A stretch of DNA of 64,000 bases, taken from Streptomyces sp. R41 (GTDB lineage Bacteria > Actinomycetota > Actinomycetes > Streptomycetales > Streptomycetaceae). The DNA is taken from contig NZ_CP163443.1 of the NCBI RefSeq assembly GCF_041053055.1, positions 5,811,001 to 5,875,000 of the forward strand. Direction: 5' to 3'. A program made the position numbers and the translations under genes. This document shows, piece by piece, positions 1-8,111 of this stretch. Position 1 is the first letter of the stretch, and each line of letters opens with the position of its first letter. Under the pieces are notes generated by a model. The model ran no database searches and had not been told where the DNA came from. It saw only the letters and a program-made list of their open reading frames with translations.

Positions 1-1
1 C

Positions 2-1102
2 AACGTGCCGGTCGGTGTCGTCGCCATCCTCATCGGCGCCCTGCGCGTCCGGGAGTCGCTCAACAAGCGGGCCCACCCCACCGACTGGGCCGGCCTCGCC
101 ACCTTCAGCATCGCGCTCGCGGCACTGGTCTTCGCCACCATCCGCGCGCCCGAGGAGGGCTGGACCAGCGCCACCACGCTGGGTCTCTACGCGGCCAGTG
201 CGATCTTCCTGGTCCTGTTCGTGGCCATCGAGCGGCGGCTGGGCGAGCGCGCCATGATCGACCTGGCGTTCTTCCGCAACCCCACCTTCGTCGGCATCTC
301 CCTCGTCGCCATGATCGGCAACGCCGGAGCCCTGCCTTCGGTGTTCTTCGAGACCAGCTACCTCGAGAACATGCTGCATGTGGACGCCTGGGGCACTGGC
401 CTGCGCTTCCTGCCGCTGACGGGCGCGATGTTCGTGGCCGGCGCCATCGGCGGCGGCCTCATCGGCAAGGTCCCCTTCCGAGTGCTGCTGGGTGGCTCGA
501 CCCTGGTCATGGCCATCGGCATTCTGTGCCTGAACCTGACGGAGGCCGACTCGTCCTGGACCGTGCTCATCCCGGCGCTGGTCATCGCCGGCATCGGCAT
601 GGGCGCCTTCAACCCGGCCCGGGCGGCGCTGGCCATCGGTGTCACGGAGCCGGCCAAGTCCGGTGTGGCCTCCGGCATCAACGAGACCTTCCAGCAGGTC
701 GGCATCGCGGTCGGTATCGCCGGCGTGGGCGCGTTCTTCCAGAACCGCGTGTCCAATGACTTCACCTCCTCCGAGGCCGGCAAGCAGATGGGGCACGATG
801 CCGCGGAGCAGGCCTCCCACGGCATCAGCGCCGGAGGACTCGACGCCGTCGCGAAGGCCGCGGGACCCCTGCACGACCGGGTACTGGCCGCCGGGCAGGA
901 CGCGTTCATGAGCGCCTTCCACAGTGCCATGACCCTGAGCGCGATCCTCGGGTTCGTCGCCGCGTTCATCGGCTTCCTCATGCTGCGTACGCAGGACCTG
1001 CACTCCAGTGCGCTGTCGACGATTCCGCCGGACGTCGACGAGGACGGCGAGGTACGGCCGGGCGACGCGTCGCCGGACGTCGCGGTGGGCGTGTCCGCCT
1101 GA
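2..1102 (+). CDS. MFS drug exporter, DHA2 type, C-terminal part (5' end cut off)
   Basis: This is the C-terminal 366 or so residues of a 14-helix DHA2 (EmrB/QacA) major-facilitator exporter, a proton-driven multidrug efflux pump of the cytoplasmic membrane. The reading frame is open to the window edge, so the first six or seven helices are missing. Seen: the post-loop NVPVGV motif at the very start, repeated hydrophobic helices up to about residue 330, and an acidic hydrophilic tail (DVDEDGEV). The GIGMGAFNPAR stretch near residue 200 is typical of the family. It converges on the sugar ABC operon and ends before a strong hairpin. Substrate cannot be predicted, and there is no visible link to the clavulanate genes 13 kb away. 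Confidence 0.9.
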   Translation, partial: NVPVGVVAILIGALRVRESLNKRAHPTDWAGLATFSIALAALVFATIRAPEEGWTSATTLGLYAASAIFLVLFVAIERRLGERAMIDLAFFRNPTFVGISLVAMIGNAGALPSVFFETSYLENMLHVDAWGTGLRFLPLTGAMFVAGAIGGGLIGKVPFRVLLGGSTLVMAIGILCLNLTEADSSWTVLIPALVIAGIGMGAFNPARAALAIGVTEPAKSGVASGINETFQQVGIAVGIAGVGAFFQNRVSNDFTSSEAGKQMGHDAAEQASHGISAGGLDAVAKAAGPLHDRVLAAGQDAFMSAFHSAMTLSAILGFVAAFIGFLMLRTQDLHSSALSTIPPDVDEDGEVRPGDASPDVAVGVSA

Positions 1103-1153
1103 CGCAGGCTTGGACGGGACCGGCTGACGACGCCGGGCCCTCCCCCTCAGTCA

Positions 1154-1191
1154 CCGTCCCGGTGGTTTGTTCCCCCGCGCCACCGGGACGG
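1154..1191. terminator. Bidirectional hairpin between MFS gene and sugar ABC operon
   Basis: A perfect 12-bp inverted repeat (CCGTCCCGGTGG at 1154-1165, complement at 1180-1191) with a 14-base loop lies between two convergent genes. No long T run follows, as is usual in Streptomyces. Confidence 0.75.
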
Positions 1192-1307
1192 TTCACCGCG
1201 TGAATCCGTAGGACGCCTTCGCCTCGGGCGGCAGTGTCGTAGGGGCCATCCCCACCGCCACAGCCGCTTGGCCGTCAGGAGGAGCCGTCACCAGGCAGCG
1301 TGATGCG

Positions 1308-2159
1308 TCAGGCCTTGATGGTTCCGGTGGTGAGGCCGCCGGTGATGAAGCGTTGGAAGACGGCGAAGACGCAGACCACGGGGATGCTGATGAGAGTGGC
1401 GGTGGCCATCAAGGCTCCCCATGCGGTTCCGTGTTGGCCGACGAAGGCGCTGAGCAGGACCGTGACCGGTTGTACGTCGGGCTTCTCGGCGAGCGTGAGG
1501 CCGAAGACGAACTCGCCCCAGCCGATCAGGAAGGAGAGTCCGGCCACCGCGACCAGGCCGGGCACCATGATCGGGAGGACGATGCGGAGCAGTACGCCCA
1601 TCGGGCCGCAGCCGTCGACCAGGGCCGCTTCCTCCAGTTCCCTGGGGACGCTGCGCAGCACCGGGCGCAGCACGATCACCGCGAAGGGCAGCGTGAGGGT
1701 GGTGTCCGCGGCGATCAGTCCCAGATACGTGTCGTCGAGTCCGGCCCGGCGTTCGAGGATGAACAGCGGTGCCGCGAGCACGATGCTGGGCGGCAGTTGG
1801 GCGATGAGGAGTACGAGCACCATGGTGCCGGAGCCGCGCATCGGGATGCGGGCGAGCGCGTAGGCGAGAGGGACGCCCAGCAGCAGGGTGAGCGCGACCA
1901 CTCCGCAGGAGATCACCAGGCTGTTGAACAAGGCCTGGAGCAGTGCGCCGTCGGACAGCGCCCTCGCGTAGTTCTCCGTGGTGGCCGGGGCGGGGACCCA
2001 CTGTGGGGACTCGGCCAGGATCCGGTCCGGCTCGGTGAGGCTGGTGTTGACCATCCAGTAGACCGGCAGAAGGAAGGCGGCCGTGATCAGCGTGGCGGTC
2101 GTGGTGAGGAGCCAGGGGCGGCGGGTCGGTCTCCGACCGATTGGCATGCGCTTCTTCAC
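1308..2159 (-). CDS. Carbohydrate ABC transporter permease, MalG type
   Basis: Inner-membrane permease (283 aa) of a CUT1 sugar importer. Six hydrophobic segments are seen, and an EAA-loop-like sequence (EEAALVDGCGPM) near residue 190 would contact the ATPase. The GTG start at 2159 was chosen because it overlaps the stop of the upstream permease by four bases (GTGA) and gives the short basic N-terminus usual for MalG proteins. Last gene of a three-gene operon with a MalF permease and a lipoprotein binding protein. No ATPase gene is present, so the shared Streptomyces MsiK-type ATPase probably energises it (inference). Sugar specificity unknown. Confidence 0.9.
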   Translation of the reverse strand: MKKRMPIGRRPTRRPWLLTTTATLITAAFLLPVYWMVNTSLTEPDRILAESPQWVPAPATTENYARALSDGALLQALFNSLVISCGVVALTLLLGVPLAYALARIPMRGSGTMVLVLLIAQLPPSIVLAAPLFILERRAGLDDTYLGLIAADTTLTLPFAVIVLRPVLRSVPRELEEAALVDGCGPMGVLLRIVLPIMVPGLVAVAGLSFLIGWGEFVFGLTLAEKPDVQPVTVLLSAFVGQHGTAWGALMATATLISIPVVCVFAVFQRFITGGLTTGTIKA

Positions 2160-3073
2160 GCTGTCTCTCCCTCCCGGCGCAGTCGACGCACATAGAGCGC
2201 GCCCGCGAGCAGCGGGACGAGCAGCAGCAACAGGCCCGCCGCGGCGCCCTCTCCGAAGCGGAAGAACTTGAAGAAGATCTCGTAGACGTAGAGGGACAGG
2301 ACGCTGGTCGCGTCGACGGGGCCGCCGCCCGTCATGACGAAGATGATGTCGAAGACCTTGAAGGTGTAGACGAGGCCGAGCAGCAGCACGGGCACCGACA
2401 CGGGCCGCATCAGCGGGAGCGTGATCCAGCGGAAGCGCTGCCAGACGCCCGCGCCGTCGATGGCGGCGGCCTCGTGGAGCTCCGGGTCGATGGTGTGCAG
2501 CCCGACCAGGAGCAGCAGCATGTTGAAGGGCACGCCGACCCATACGTTGGCGAGGACGACCCCCGCAAGCGACGTGCTCGGGTCGGTGAGCCAGTCGTGG
2601 GACAGGCCGCCCAGACCCGCCCTGCGGAGCAGCGCGTTGTAGACGCCGGACTCGCCGTCGAGCATCCAGCGGAAGAGGGTGCCGCTGACGACCGCGGGCA
2701 GCAGCCAGGCCACAAGGAGCAGCGACCGGAGCAGGCCGTTCAGCGGGAACGGCCGGGCGAACAACAGGGCCAGGGCGAACCCGATGACGAACTGGAACAG
2801 CAGCGATCCCAGGGTGAAGACCATCGTGAGGCGTACGGCGTGCCAGAAGTCCGGGTCGGAGACGGTGGTCCGGTAGTTGGCGAGGCCGGTGAACCGCGGG
2901 GCACCACCGAGCAGTTCCCGCAGGCCCACGTCGTGCACGGACGTCCATACGTTGTAGAGCAGGGGGTACGCCAGGAAGAGGCCCAGGAAGACCAGGCCCG
3001 GGACGGAGAAGAGGTACCCCGCCCGTCGACGGCGGGCGGAGAGGGAGAGGGGAGTGGGGCGGCTCGGTCTCAC
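2156..3073 (-). CDS. Carbohydrate ABC transporter permease, MalF type
   Basis: Inner-membrane permease (305 aa) pairing with the MalG-type protein downstream. Features seen: a short arginine-rich N-terminus, a first helix (YLFSVPGLVFLGLFLAYP), six hydrophobic segments, and the EAA loop (HEAAAIDGAGVWQRF) near residue 190. The start is GTG 3073, which overlaps the stop of the binding-protein gene by four bases (GTGA). The stop in turn overlaps the MalG start. These overlaps indicate one translationally coupled mRNA. Confidence 0.9.
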   Translation of the reverse strand: MRPSRPTPLSLSARRRRAGYLFSVPGLVFLGLFLAYPLLYNVWTSVHDVGLRELLGGAPRFTGLANYRTTVSDPDFWHAVRLTMVFTLGSLLFQFVIGFALALLFARPFPLNGLLRSLLLVAWLLPAVVSGTLFRWMLDGESGVYNALLRRAGLGGLSHDWLTDPSTSLAGVVLANVWVGVPFNMLLLLVGLHTIDPELHEAAAIDGAGVWQRFRWITLPLMRPVSVPVLLLGLVYTFKVFDIIFVMTGGGPVDATSVLSLYVYEIFFKFFRFGEGAAAGLLLLLVPLLAGALYVRRLRREGETA

Positions 3074-4314
3074 CGCCGCTCCAGCGCCTTGTCGATCTTG
3101 ACGGCGGCGGACTTCGCCGCGGCGGAGGGAGCGGCGGCGCCGGTGAGTACGGCCTGTTCGGCCTCGGCGACGGCCCGCGAGGCATCGGCGTAGTGCGGCC
3201 CATACTGACGTGGACGGGCCACGGGCAACTGGCTGAGGAAGAGCCGCAGGGCGGGGTCGGACGCCCAAGTGCCCGCGCTCGCCAGGTCCTTGCGGGCGGG
3301 GAGGTTGCCGAGCGCCACCAGGTACGGCACCAGAACCGAGGGACGCTGGGTGTACTCGAGGACCGCCCACGCCTTGTCGAGATGCTCGCTGCTCGCCATC
3401 ACGACCCAGTTCTCTCCGCCCAGGCAGGTGGCGGACGTCCTGTCGCTGGGGAGCGCGACGACCTCCCACTCCAGGTCGGCGTTCTTCAGGGTGGGGAGCT
3501 GCCACGGGCCGTTGATCTGCAGGGCGGCGCGCTGATGGATGAACCGTGTGTTGACGTCCTGCTGCGTCCAGCCCACGCACTGCTCGGACAGCGAGCCCTT
3601 GGCGACGAGGTCGTCGAGGAAGGACAGCGCGGTCGCGCCGTAGCCGGCGAAGGTGTCCAGGTCGCCGCCGGCCTGCCACAGGAAGGGCAGGAACTGGAAG
3701 ACACCCTCCTCCGTCCTGATCGCGCTCAGTGCCAGACCGAACCGGTCCCCACTGGTCAGCCGGTGCGCCGCGGCGGCCAGTTCGTCCCACGTGGTGGGGG
3801 GCTGCACGTCGGCGGTGCGGAGCATCGCGGTGTTGCAGTAGAGGGCGAGGCAGTTGCTGTTGTTGGGGATTCCCAGGCTCTTCCCGGCGACCTGGCAGCC
3901 GGCCCAGGGGCCTTCGTAGTACTGGTCCGCCTGACCCCATTCCTCGATCCTGTCGGTGAGATCGGCCAGCAGCCCGCTGCCGCCCAGTGAGTTCATGGCG
4001 ACGTTGTCGACGATGGCGATGTCCGGAAGATCACCGGAGACCGCGCCCAGGGTGATCTGCCGGTCGAGGTCCGCGAAGGGGAACGTGCGCCGCTCGATCC
4101 GCACGCCGGGGACGTGCGCCTCGATGTCCTTGACCAACGCCGTCATCGCGGGCTGGAAGTTGTCCAGGGTGAAGTAGTCCCACCAGGTGAGGGTGGCCGT
4201 ACCGCCGCTCTGCTGGTCCGAGCCGCAGGAGGCCAGGGCCGAGCCGAGGCCGAGGGCGGCCGCTCCCGCGCCGGCGGCGCGCAGGAATCCACGGCGGTCG
4301 ACGGCGTACGACAT
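3070..4314 (-). CDS. Sugar-binding lipoprotein of ABC importer
   Basis: Extracellular solute-binding protein (family 1, 414 aa), first gene of the operon. The N-terminus has a twin-arginine-like motif (DRRGFLRAAG), a hydrophobic stretch and a lipobox ending in LASCGSD, so it should be exported and anchored as a lipoprotein. The fold signature around TLTWWDYF and the tryptophan-rich interior fit CUT1 carbohydrate binding proteins. ATG 4314 was chosen because it directly precedes the signal peptide and has GGGAG upstream; the frame stays open further up but that region looks like the repeat-rich promoter. Ligand unknown. Confidence 0.88.
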   Translation of the reverse strand: MSYAVDRRGFLRAAGAGAAALGLGSALASCGSDQQSGGTATLTWWDYFTLDNFQPAMTALVKDIEAHVPGVRIERRTFPFADLDRQITLGAVSGDLPDIAIVDNVAMNSLGGSGLLADLTDRIEEWGQADQYYEGPWAGCQVAGKSLGIPNNSNCLALYCNTAMLRTADVQPPTTWDELAAAAHRLTSGDRFGLALSAIRTEEGVFQFLPFLWQAGGDLDTFAGYGATALSFLDDLVAKGSLSEQCVGWTQQDVNTRFIHQRAALQINGPWQLPTLKNADLEWEVVALPSDRTSATCLGGENWVVMASSEHLDKAWAVLEYTQRPSVLVPYLVALGNLPARKDLASAGTWASDPALRLFLSQLPVARPRQYGPHYADASRAVAEAEQAVLTGAAAPSAAAKSAAVKIDKALERR

Positions 4315-4347
4315 GCTCTGCTCCCACTCTGTGATCGGTGTTCGCCA

Positions 4348-4460
4348 CCTCGGAAGTCGGCAGTCTCGGAAATCGGAAGTCTCGGGGTCGGAAGTCTCGG
4401 ACATCGGGAGCGGAGTCTCGGGGTCGGCCGTCTCAGAAGTCGGAAATCTCAGAAGTCGGA
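4348..4460. repeat. Degenerate short-repeat array in promoter of sugar ABC operon
   Basis: Between the LacI-like gene and the binding-protein start, the 10-mer GAAGTCTCGG and variants such as GAAGTCGGAA and CAGAAGTCGG recur many times in about 110 bp. The array lies where the operon promoter and operators should be and runs into the last codons of the regulator gene. No clear -10/-35 pair could be singled out. Confidence 0.6.
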
Positions 4461-5507
4461 ATCCGGGAGATCGGTGAAATCCTCGAGATCCGGAAAGTCC
4501 GCTTCGGGCTCCGAACCGGGCACCGGTCGGCAGGGACCGGTGCTGGCCCGCAGGGAGATCAGGGGTTTCAGCAGGACGTGTCGGGGAGGAGAGCCGGGTG
4601 AGGTGAGCCGTCGCATCATCAGGTCGACAGCCACCCGGCTCATCTCCTTGGCGGGGATCTCGGCCGCGGTGAGCTGCGGGTTCACCTGCTCCGCCCAGCG
4701 GCCGGCCGCCACGCCGACGACCGAGAAGTCGCGCGGCACGGCGCGGCCGTGGCGCGTCAGCCCGCGATACAGGCCCTCCAGAGCCGCCTCGTTCATGGTG
4801 ACCAGCGAGGTGGTCGCCGGATCCTCCAGCAGGATCTGCTCCAGGACCGCTTCGCCCGCCGCGACGTCGTCGCCGCAGAGGTACGCGTGTGGGGTGAGTA
4901 CATGTTCCGCCATGGCCTTGGTGTAGCCCTCGAGCCCGAGGTGCGCGAATCCGTATCCGATCCGGAAGAGCTGTTCGGACCGGTTGACGAAGGCGATACG
5001 GCGGTGGCCCAGGTCGGCCAGGTGGTACACGCAGCGGCGCGCCAGGCCCGCGAAGTCCAGATCGACCCAGCCGGTCTCCTCGGCCCTGCTGTTCCTTCCG
5101 ATGGTCACGAAGGGGAAGCCGGCCTTGGCGAGGTGCTCGACCCTGTCGTCCTCCAGCGTGATTTCCATGACGATCACGCCGTCCACCCGACGCTCGTCGA
5201 TCACCCGCCGGAACGAGGGGTCACTCGCCCGGTCCGCGGGGGAGAGCAGCAGGTCGTAGCCGTACGTGGTGGCCGCCTCGGCCACGCCGCCGATGAAGGC
5301 GAGCTGCATCCCGGTGTAGTCGCGACCCCGGCCGGCCGGCGGATAGACCAGACCGAGGGTGTGCGTACCCCCGCTCGCCGTGGCACCGTCGCCACCCGCC
5401 GTGGCACCTGTCGTGCCGGCCTTCGCCGTGGCGCCTTCGCCCGCCGGGGCATCCGTGTCCGCGCGCGGGCCGGCTCCGGTCCTCGGGTCGTCCGGCCGCC
5501 TCGTCAT
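4449..5507 (-). CDS. LacI-family sensor protein lacking its DNA-binding domain
   Basis: The protein (352 aa from ATG 5507) matches the periplasmic-binding-like ligand domain of LacI/GalR regulators from about residue 55 onward: LGLVYPP, RRVDGVIVMEI, HRRIAFVN, and the C-terminal PLISLRAST. The helix-turn-helix and hinge helix that normally fill the first 60 residues are absent. In their place is an Ala/Gly/Thr-rich low-complexity stretch. The upstream gene stops only two bases before this ATG, so there is no room for the missing domain, and no GGAGG-like ribosome site is visible. It sits beside a sugar ABC operon, its expected target. It may be a decayed regulator, a co-sensor, or a product of rearrangement. 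Confidence 0.8.
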   Translation of the reverse strand: MTRRPDDPRTGAGPRADTDAPAGEGATAKAGTTGATAGGDGATASGGTHTLGLVYPPAGRGRDYTGMQLAFIGGVAEAATTYGYDLLLSPADRASDPSFRRVIDERRVDGVIVMEITLEDDRVEHLAKAGFPFVTIGRNSRAEETGWVDLDFAGLARRCVYHLADLGHRRIAFVNRSEQLFRIGYGFAHLGLEGYTKAMAEHVLTPHAYLCGDDVAAGEAVLEQILLEDPATTSLVTMNEAALEGLYRGLTRHGRAVPRDFSVVGVAAGRWAEQVNPQLTAAEIPAKEMSRVAVDLMMRRLTSPGSPPRHVLLKPLISLRASTGPCRPVPGSEPEADFPDLEDFTDLPDSDF

Positions 5508-5509
5508 CT

Positions 5510-7972
5510 TCAGCTGACCGGTAGGGGTTGTTCGGCCCAGATGGTCTTGCCGGTCGGGGTCTGGCGGGTGCCCCAGCCCTGGGTGAGCTGGGCAATCATG
5601 TGCAGCCCGCGTCCGCCCTCGTCGTAGGTGCGGGCGCGTCGCAGGTGGGGCGCGGTATTGCTGGCGTCGGAGACCTCGCAGATCAGCGTCCGGTCGCGGA
5701 TCAGCCGCAGCCCGATGGGCACTGCCCCGTACCGGATGGCGTTGGTGACCAGTTCGCTCACCACCAGTTCGGTGACGAACGCCGCTTCCTCCAGGCCCCA
5801 GACGGCCAGTTGGCGGGAGGCCTGGGCCCGGGCGTCCGCGACGATCGCGGGGTCGGACGGCACGGACCAGGCGGCGACCTGATCGGTGTGGAGGGCGCGG
5901 GTGCGCGCGAGGAGCAGGGCCACGTCGTCGGCCGGGGCCGGGCTTTCGGGGAGCAGCGCCTTGAGTACGGCGTCGCAGGTGACCTCCAGAGAGGGGACGG
6001 GGGAGGTCAGGGACTCGCACAGCCGGTCGAGGCCGATGCCGATGTCATGACCGCGGGCAACGACCAGGCCGTCGGTGTAGAAGGCGAGCAGACTGCCTTC
6101 GGGCAGTTCCAGCTCGGTGGCCTCGAAGGGCAGGCCGCCGACGCCCAGGAGGGGTCCCGGGGAGAGCCGGACCACGCTGACCGTGCCGTCGGGGAACAGC
6201 ACGGCGGGCGGCGGGTGGCCGGCGCTGGCGAGGGTGCAGATGCGGGAGACCGGGTCGTAGACGGCGTACAGACAGGTGGCGCCGATCTCACCGGAGGACG
6301 TCATGTCCTGCGAGGTGCTGTCGTCGCCCGAGGTGAGGTGGGTGACCAGGTCGTCGAGGTGGGTGAGGAGCTCGTCCGGAGGCAGGTCGACATCGGCGAG
6401 GGTGCGCACCGCCGTGCGGAGCCGGCCCATGGTGGCGGAGGCATGGAGGCCGTGCCCGACCACATCGCCGACGACCAGGGCGACCCGGGTGCCGGAGAGG
6501 GGAACCACGTCGAACCAGTCGCCGCCCACGCCGGCCCCCGGGCCGGCCGGCAGATAGCGGTACGCGACCTCCACGGCCGCCTGTTTGGGAAGGTCACGGG
6601 GCAGCAGGCTGCGCTGGAGGGTGAGCGCGTTGGTGCGCTCGCGGGTGTACCGGCGCGCGTTGTCCACACCGACGGCCGCCCGGCCCGCGAGTTCCTCGGC
6701 CAGGACCAGATCGTCCTGTTCGAAGGGTCTCGAGCCCTCTCTGCGGGCGAAGACCGCCACCCCGAGGGTGATCGCCCGGGCCTGCAGCGGAGTGGTCATG
6801 ATCGAGTGGAATCCGTAGGCCCGTACGCGTTCGATGCGCGTCTCGTCCTCGGTGATCCACCGGATGAAGTCGGGATCGTCGAGGCCGCTGAGCCTAGGTT
6901 GCCCGGTGGTCAGGGAGCGGACGGGAGGAGAGAACGGGGGATAGGTGTCGAACGCGCCGAGGTCGACGACGGCTTCGGGCACCCCCTCGTAGGACGACTG
7001 GTGCGCGACCCGGCGCAGGAGCACGCCGGCGTCGACGGGTCCCGGGGCCGGCTCCTGCCCGCGGGTCACGGAGTCGAGCAGGTCCACGCTGACGAAGTCG
7101 GCGAGCCGGGGCACGGCCAGATCGGCGAGTTCCTGGGCGGTGCGCTGCACGTTCAGGGTGGTGCCGATACTGGCACCCGCTTCGTTCAGCAGGGCCAGCC
7201 GTTGCCGGGCCCAGTGCTCCTCGCTGCTGTCGAACGCCGCGGTGCCGACGCCGCACACTCGGCCGGTGGAGGGGTCCCTGACGGGCCACATCTCGATGAT
7301 CCAGGCGGGTTGACGGGAGGAGAAAGCCCCCGGGGCGCTGCGCTCGTAGCGCATCGGCCTGTCTTCCTCGGCCACCTTTTGGACGAGCCGCAGGAACCCC
7401 TCGTCGGCGTGGTGCTCGTCGAGGACGTCCGGGTACGGCGACGACCCGCGCCGTTCACCCGCCTCGCCCGGTCCCGCTCCCCCCTTCGCTTCCCCTCCTC
7501 CTGAGGCGACCGTGTTCAGCCGCCACCCGTGCGAGCCCAGGGCGAAGGTGGACATGGCCACCGAGGACTGGGTGTACGCCCACTCCACCATCCTCCGGTC
7601 GTACTCCGACTCGGACGCGTCCGAGGTGGCGGTCACGACGAACCCCTGGGCCTCGCCGTTGCAGTCCAGCGAGGCATAGGCGTGCAGGGCCAGATCGACG
7701 CGGTGACCGTCCTGGTGGCGGAGGGCCGCTGTGCCGCTCCATTCCTGGGAGCCGATCAGGGAGAACCCGGCAGCGCGGGAGGCTTCCACGGTGGCGAGAA
7801 GGTCGGCCGCGGTCTGCCCCACGACGTCCGAAGCGTGGTAACCCAGCAGCCGTCTGGCTCCCTCGCTCCAGCCCGTGACGACGCCGCTGGTGCCGATGGT
7901 GGCCGTGGCGGCATCGGCTGAGTACGCGCAGTGACCGGGAGCTTGATCGGAAAACGGCCTTCTGGTGTCCAT
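5510..7972 (-). CDS. PAS-GAF-PP2C phosphatase with C-terminal anti-sigma kinase domain
   Basis: An 820-aa cytoplasmic signalling protein of the SpoIIE/RsbU-RsbW fusion type common in Streptomyces. Regions in order: a PAS domain (about 20-130, LLGYHASDVVGQTAAD), a second PAS-like segment (130-255), a GAF domain (about 270-435), a PP2C phosphatase (about 465-680, with GGDWFD, VGDVVGHG and FYTDGLV metal-site motifs), and a HATPase_c domain (about 700-815, with SELVTNAIRYG N-box and GGRGLHMI G1 box). Such proteins tune anti-sigma/anti-anti-sigma switches in stress or development. No partner anti-anti-sigma gene is adjacent. Start at ATG 7972. Confidence 0.9.
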   Translation of the reverse strand: MDTRRPFSDQAPGHCAYSADAATATIGTSGVVTGWSEGARRLLGYHASDVVGQTAADLLATVEASRAAGFSLIGSQEWSGTAALRHQDGHRVDLALHAYASLDCNGEAQGFVVTATSDASESEYDRRMVEWAYTQSSVAMSTFALGSHGWRLNTVASGGGEAKGGAGPGEAGERRGSSPYPDVLDEHHADEGFLRLVQKVAEEDRPMRYERSAPGAFSSRQPAWIIEMWPVRDPSTGRVCGVGTAAFDSSEEHWARQRLALLNEAGASIGTTLNVQRTAQELADLAVPRLADFVSVDLLDSVTRGQEPAPGPVDAGVLLRRVAHQSSYEGVPEAVVDLGAFDTYPPFSPPVRSLTTGQPRLSGLDDPDFIRWITEDETRIERVRAYGFHSIMTTPLQARAITLGVAVFARREGSRPFEQDDLVLAEELAGRAAVGVDNARRYTRERTNALTLQRSLLPRDLPKQAAVEVAYRYLPAGPGAGVGGDWFDVVPLSGTRVALVVGDVVGHGLHASATMGRLRTAVRTLADVDLPPDELLTHLDDLVTHLTSGDDSTSQDMTSSGEIGATCLYAVYDPVSRICTLASAGHPPPAVLFPDGTVSVVRLSPGPLLGVGGLPFEATELELPEGSLLAFYTDGLVVARGHDIGIGLDRLCESLTSPVPSLEVTCDAVLKALLPESPAPADDVALLLARTRALHTDQVAAWSVPSDPAIVADARAQASRQLAVWGLEEAAFVTELVVSELVTNAIRYGAVPIGLRLIRDRTLICEVSDASNTAPHLRRARTYDEGGRGLHMIAQLTQGWGTRQTPTGKTIWAEQPLPVS

Positions 7973-8111
7973 TCCTGCTCAATTCACGCCAGGCGTGTCA
8001 CTCATAGTCCTCAGCCTGCGCGCTGCACAAGAAACGGACAAGTCGGACTCGTGCAGGTGGTTGCCAGGGCTGCGCCCGGGCCTTCACCAGGGCTGGGGCG
8101 TCCGCCGAGCC

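Noticed and set aside
26..1102. Clavulanate or beta-lactam exporter role for the MFS gene
   Set aside because: It lies outside the cluster, separated by an unrelated sugar operon and several other genes; only the generic family can be claimed.
5528..7504. A 658-codon + strand frame opposite the PP2C/HATPase gene
   Set aside because: Low-complexity shadow of the real gene, which has complete PP2C and ATPase motifs on the - strand.
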